DNA of 64,000 nucleotides from Labilibaculum sp. DW002 (GTDB taxonomy: Bacteria > Bacteroidota > Bacteroidia > Bacteroidales > Marinifilaceae), in assembly GCF_029029525.1 (NCBI RefSeq), contig NZ_JAKJSC010000001.1, positions 992,001 to 1,056,000 on the forward strand, read 5' to 3'. Below, piece after piece: positions 63,669-64,000 of this stretch. Each line of letters begins with the position of its first letter. The stretch's first letter is position 1. The translations under genes and the position numbers were made by a program. Below the pieces are notes generated by a model, which was not told where the DNA came from, ran no database searches, and was given only the letters and a program-made list of their open reading frames with translations.

Positions 63669-64000
63669 ACATTGTCGTTTAAGACCATCAATCGCAATTC
63701 AACTTCAAAATAATTATCCTGTTCCTTAGTCGTTAACTGATGCTTCTGAGGATAAATTAAATCCAGTCTTTTCTTTAGATTCTCAAGACCGATACCTCCA
63801 TTTTTATGATCTTGAATTCTTAATCCTGTTGGGTTTTTAACTGTAAATACTAAATCGGTATCTGTAGTCATTCGAATTGTAATTTCACTTTCCTCATTTT
63901 CTTTCCTGGAAGAATGCTTAAAGCAATTTTCAACCAATGGAAGAAACAACAAAGGCGCAATTAATATATTTAGTTCCTTCCCTTTACTTAAATCCATATT
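63656..64000 (-). CDS. LytS-type sensor histidine kinase, partial (N-terminus outside window)
   Basis: The last ~114 residues of a kinase. The ATPase region is recognisable: LIAPLLFLPLVENCFKHSSR is the N box of LytS-type enzymes, followed by ITIRMTTDTDLVFTVKNPT and the glycine motif GGIGLENLKKRLDLIYPQKH. The frame runs off the right edge, so the Met near 63997 is internal, not a start. The phosphorylated His and membrane part are not visible. It pairs with the regulator it overlaps. Confidence 0.88.
   Translation of the reverse strand, partial: NMDLSKGKELNILIAPLLFLPLVENCFKHSSRKENEESEITIRMTTDTDLVFTVKNPTGLRIQDHKNGGIGLENLKKRLDLIYPQKHQLTTKEQDNYFEVELRLMVLNDNVCER

Noticed and set aside
1-64000. 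tRNA, rRNA, CRISPR arrays, prophage or intact insertion sequences
   Set aside because: None was recognised on reading both strands; no transposase or integrase-like protein and no regularly spaced repeats were seen.

Overview
The window looks like a chromosomal segment of a marine or anaerobic Bacteroidota, most likely order Marinilabiliales (Labilibaculum/Marinifilum-like). This is inferred from low GC, several promoters of the Bacteroidota type (TTTG / TAnnTTTG), and families typical of the phylum: a BT_3928-type DoxX protein, a NigD-like lipoprotein, DUF4159, DUF6268, LytS/LytTR pairs and HD-PycTM proteins. No tRNA, rRNA, CRISPR array, prophage or intact insertion sequence was seen. Both ends cut genes: cdaA on the left and a LytS-type kinase on the right.

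Layout. 1-5.2 kb is housekeeping: cdaA (c-di-AMP synthesis) and folP on the minus strand, then a DUF1599 protein, a DoxX-type membrane protein, tpiA and prmA on the plus strand. 5.3-9.7 kb is one giant secreted protein of unknown function. 9.8-14.6 kb holds ywbE, a lipoprotein galM and a ppk1-sixA pair. 14.65-16.15 kb looks like an accessory patch: a three-lesion membrane-protein pseudogene, a long hairpin and a YdeI/OmdA-like gene. 16.15-23.65 kb (minus) carries topB, a lone receiver protein, a metallophosphatase/outer-membrane-barrel fusion and an SdiA-regulated-like lipoprotein. 23.8-28.6 kb (plus) has an HD-PycTM protein, rsmE, a DUF4159 protein with a TTG start, a predicted pyrophosphate-type phosphofructokinase and a YgjV/GNAT fusion. 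28.6-30.7 kb (minus) has a ribbon-helix-helix/SPFH pair, a small unknown and an ECF sigma factor. 30.9-40.9 kb has uvrA, two unknown envelope proteins, a HEAT-like protein, a DHOD-like enzyme, a YggS protein, an OmpR-type two-component system, a Cys/Lys-rich secreted protein and a TPR protein. 40.9-45.8 kb has a CPA2 antiporter, a candidate secreted zinc peptidase, a pterin dehydratase and pheA with its leader. 46.3-53.9 kb is an RND efflux operon whose TolC gene is fused to a periplasmic-binding-protein domain. 53.9-64 kb has a membrane class III cyclase, two thioredoxin-fold proteins, a NigD-like lipoprotein, two LytS/LytTR systems, a dehydrogenase, a nitroreductase and a metallophosphoesterase.

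The most striking observation lies in the 750-bp gap upstream of pheA (prephenate dehydratase). Read on the minus strand it contains, in order, a promoter-like TATCTTTG box, a 17-codon ORF with four consecutive Phe codons, an antiterminator/terminator switch, a second 26-codon ORF with seven Phe plus Tyr and Trp codons, a second antiterminator/terminator switch, and then pheA. In both units the antiterminator arm begins 15-18 nt after the last Phe codon. This is the architecture of ribosome-mediated transcription attenuation, present twice in tandem, and suggests that pheA is controlled by charged tRNA-Phe.

Other points to follow up are the orphan HD-PycTM effector-like protein, the HExxH...HEGMAEY secreted protein, the 15-cysteine secreted protein next to a two-component system, the PBP-TolC fusion and the PPi signature of the phosphofructokinase.
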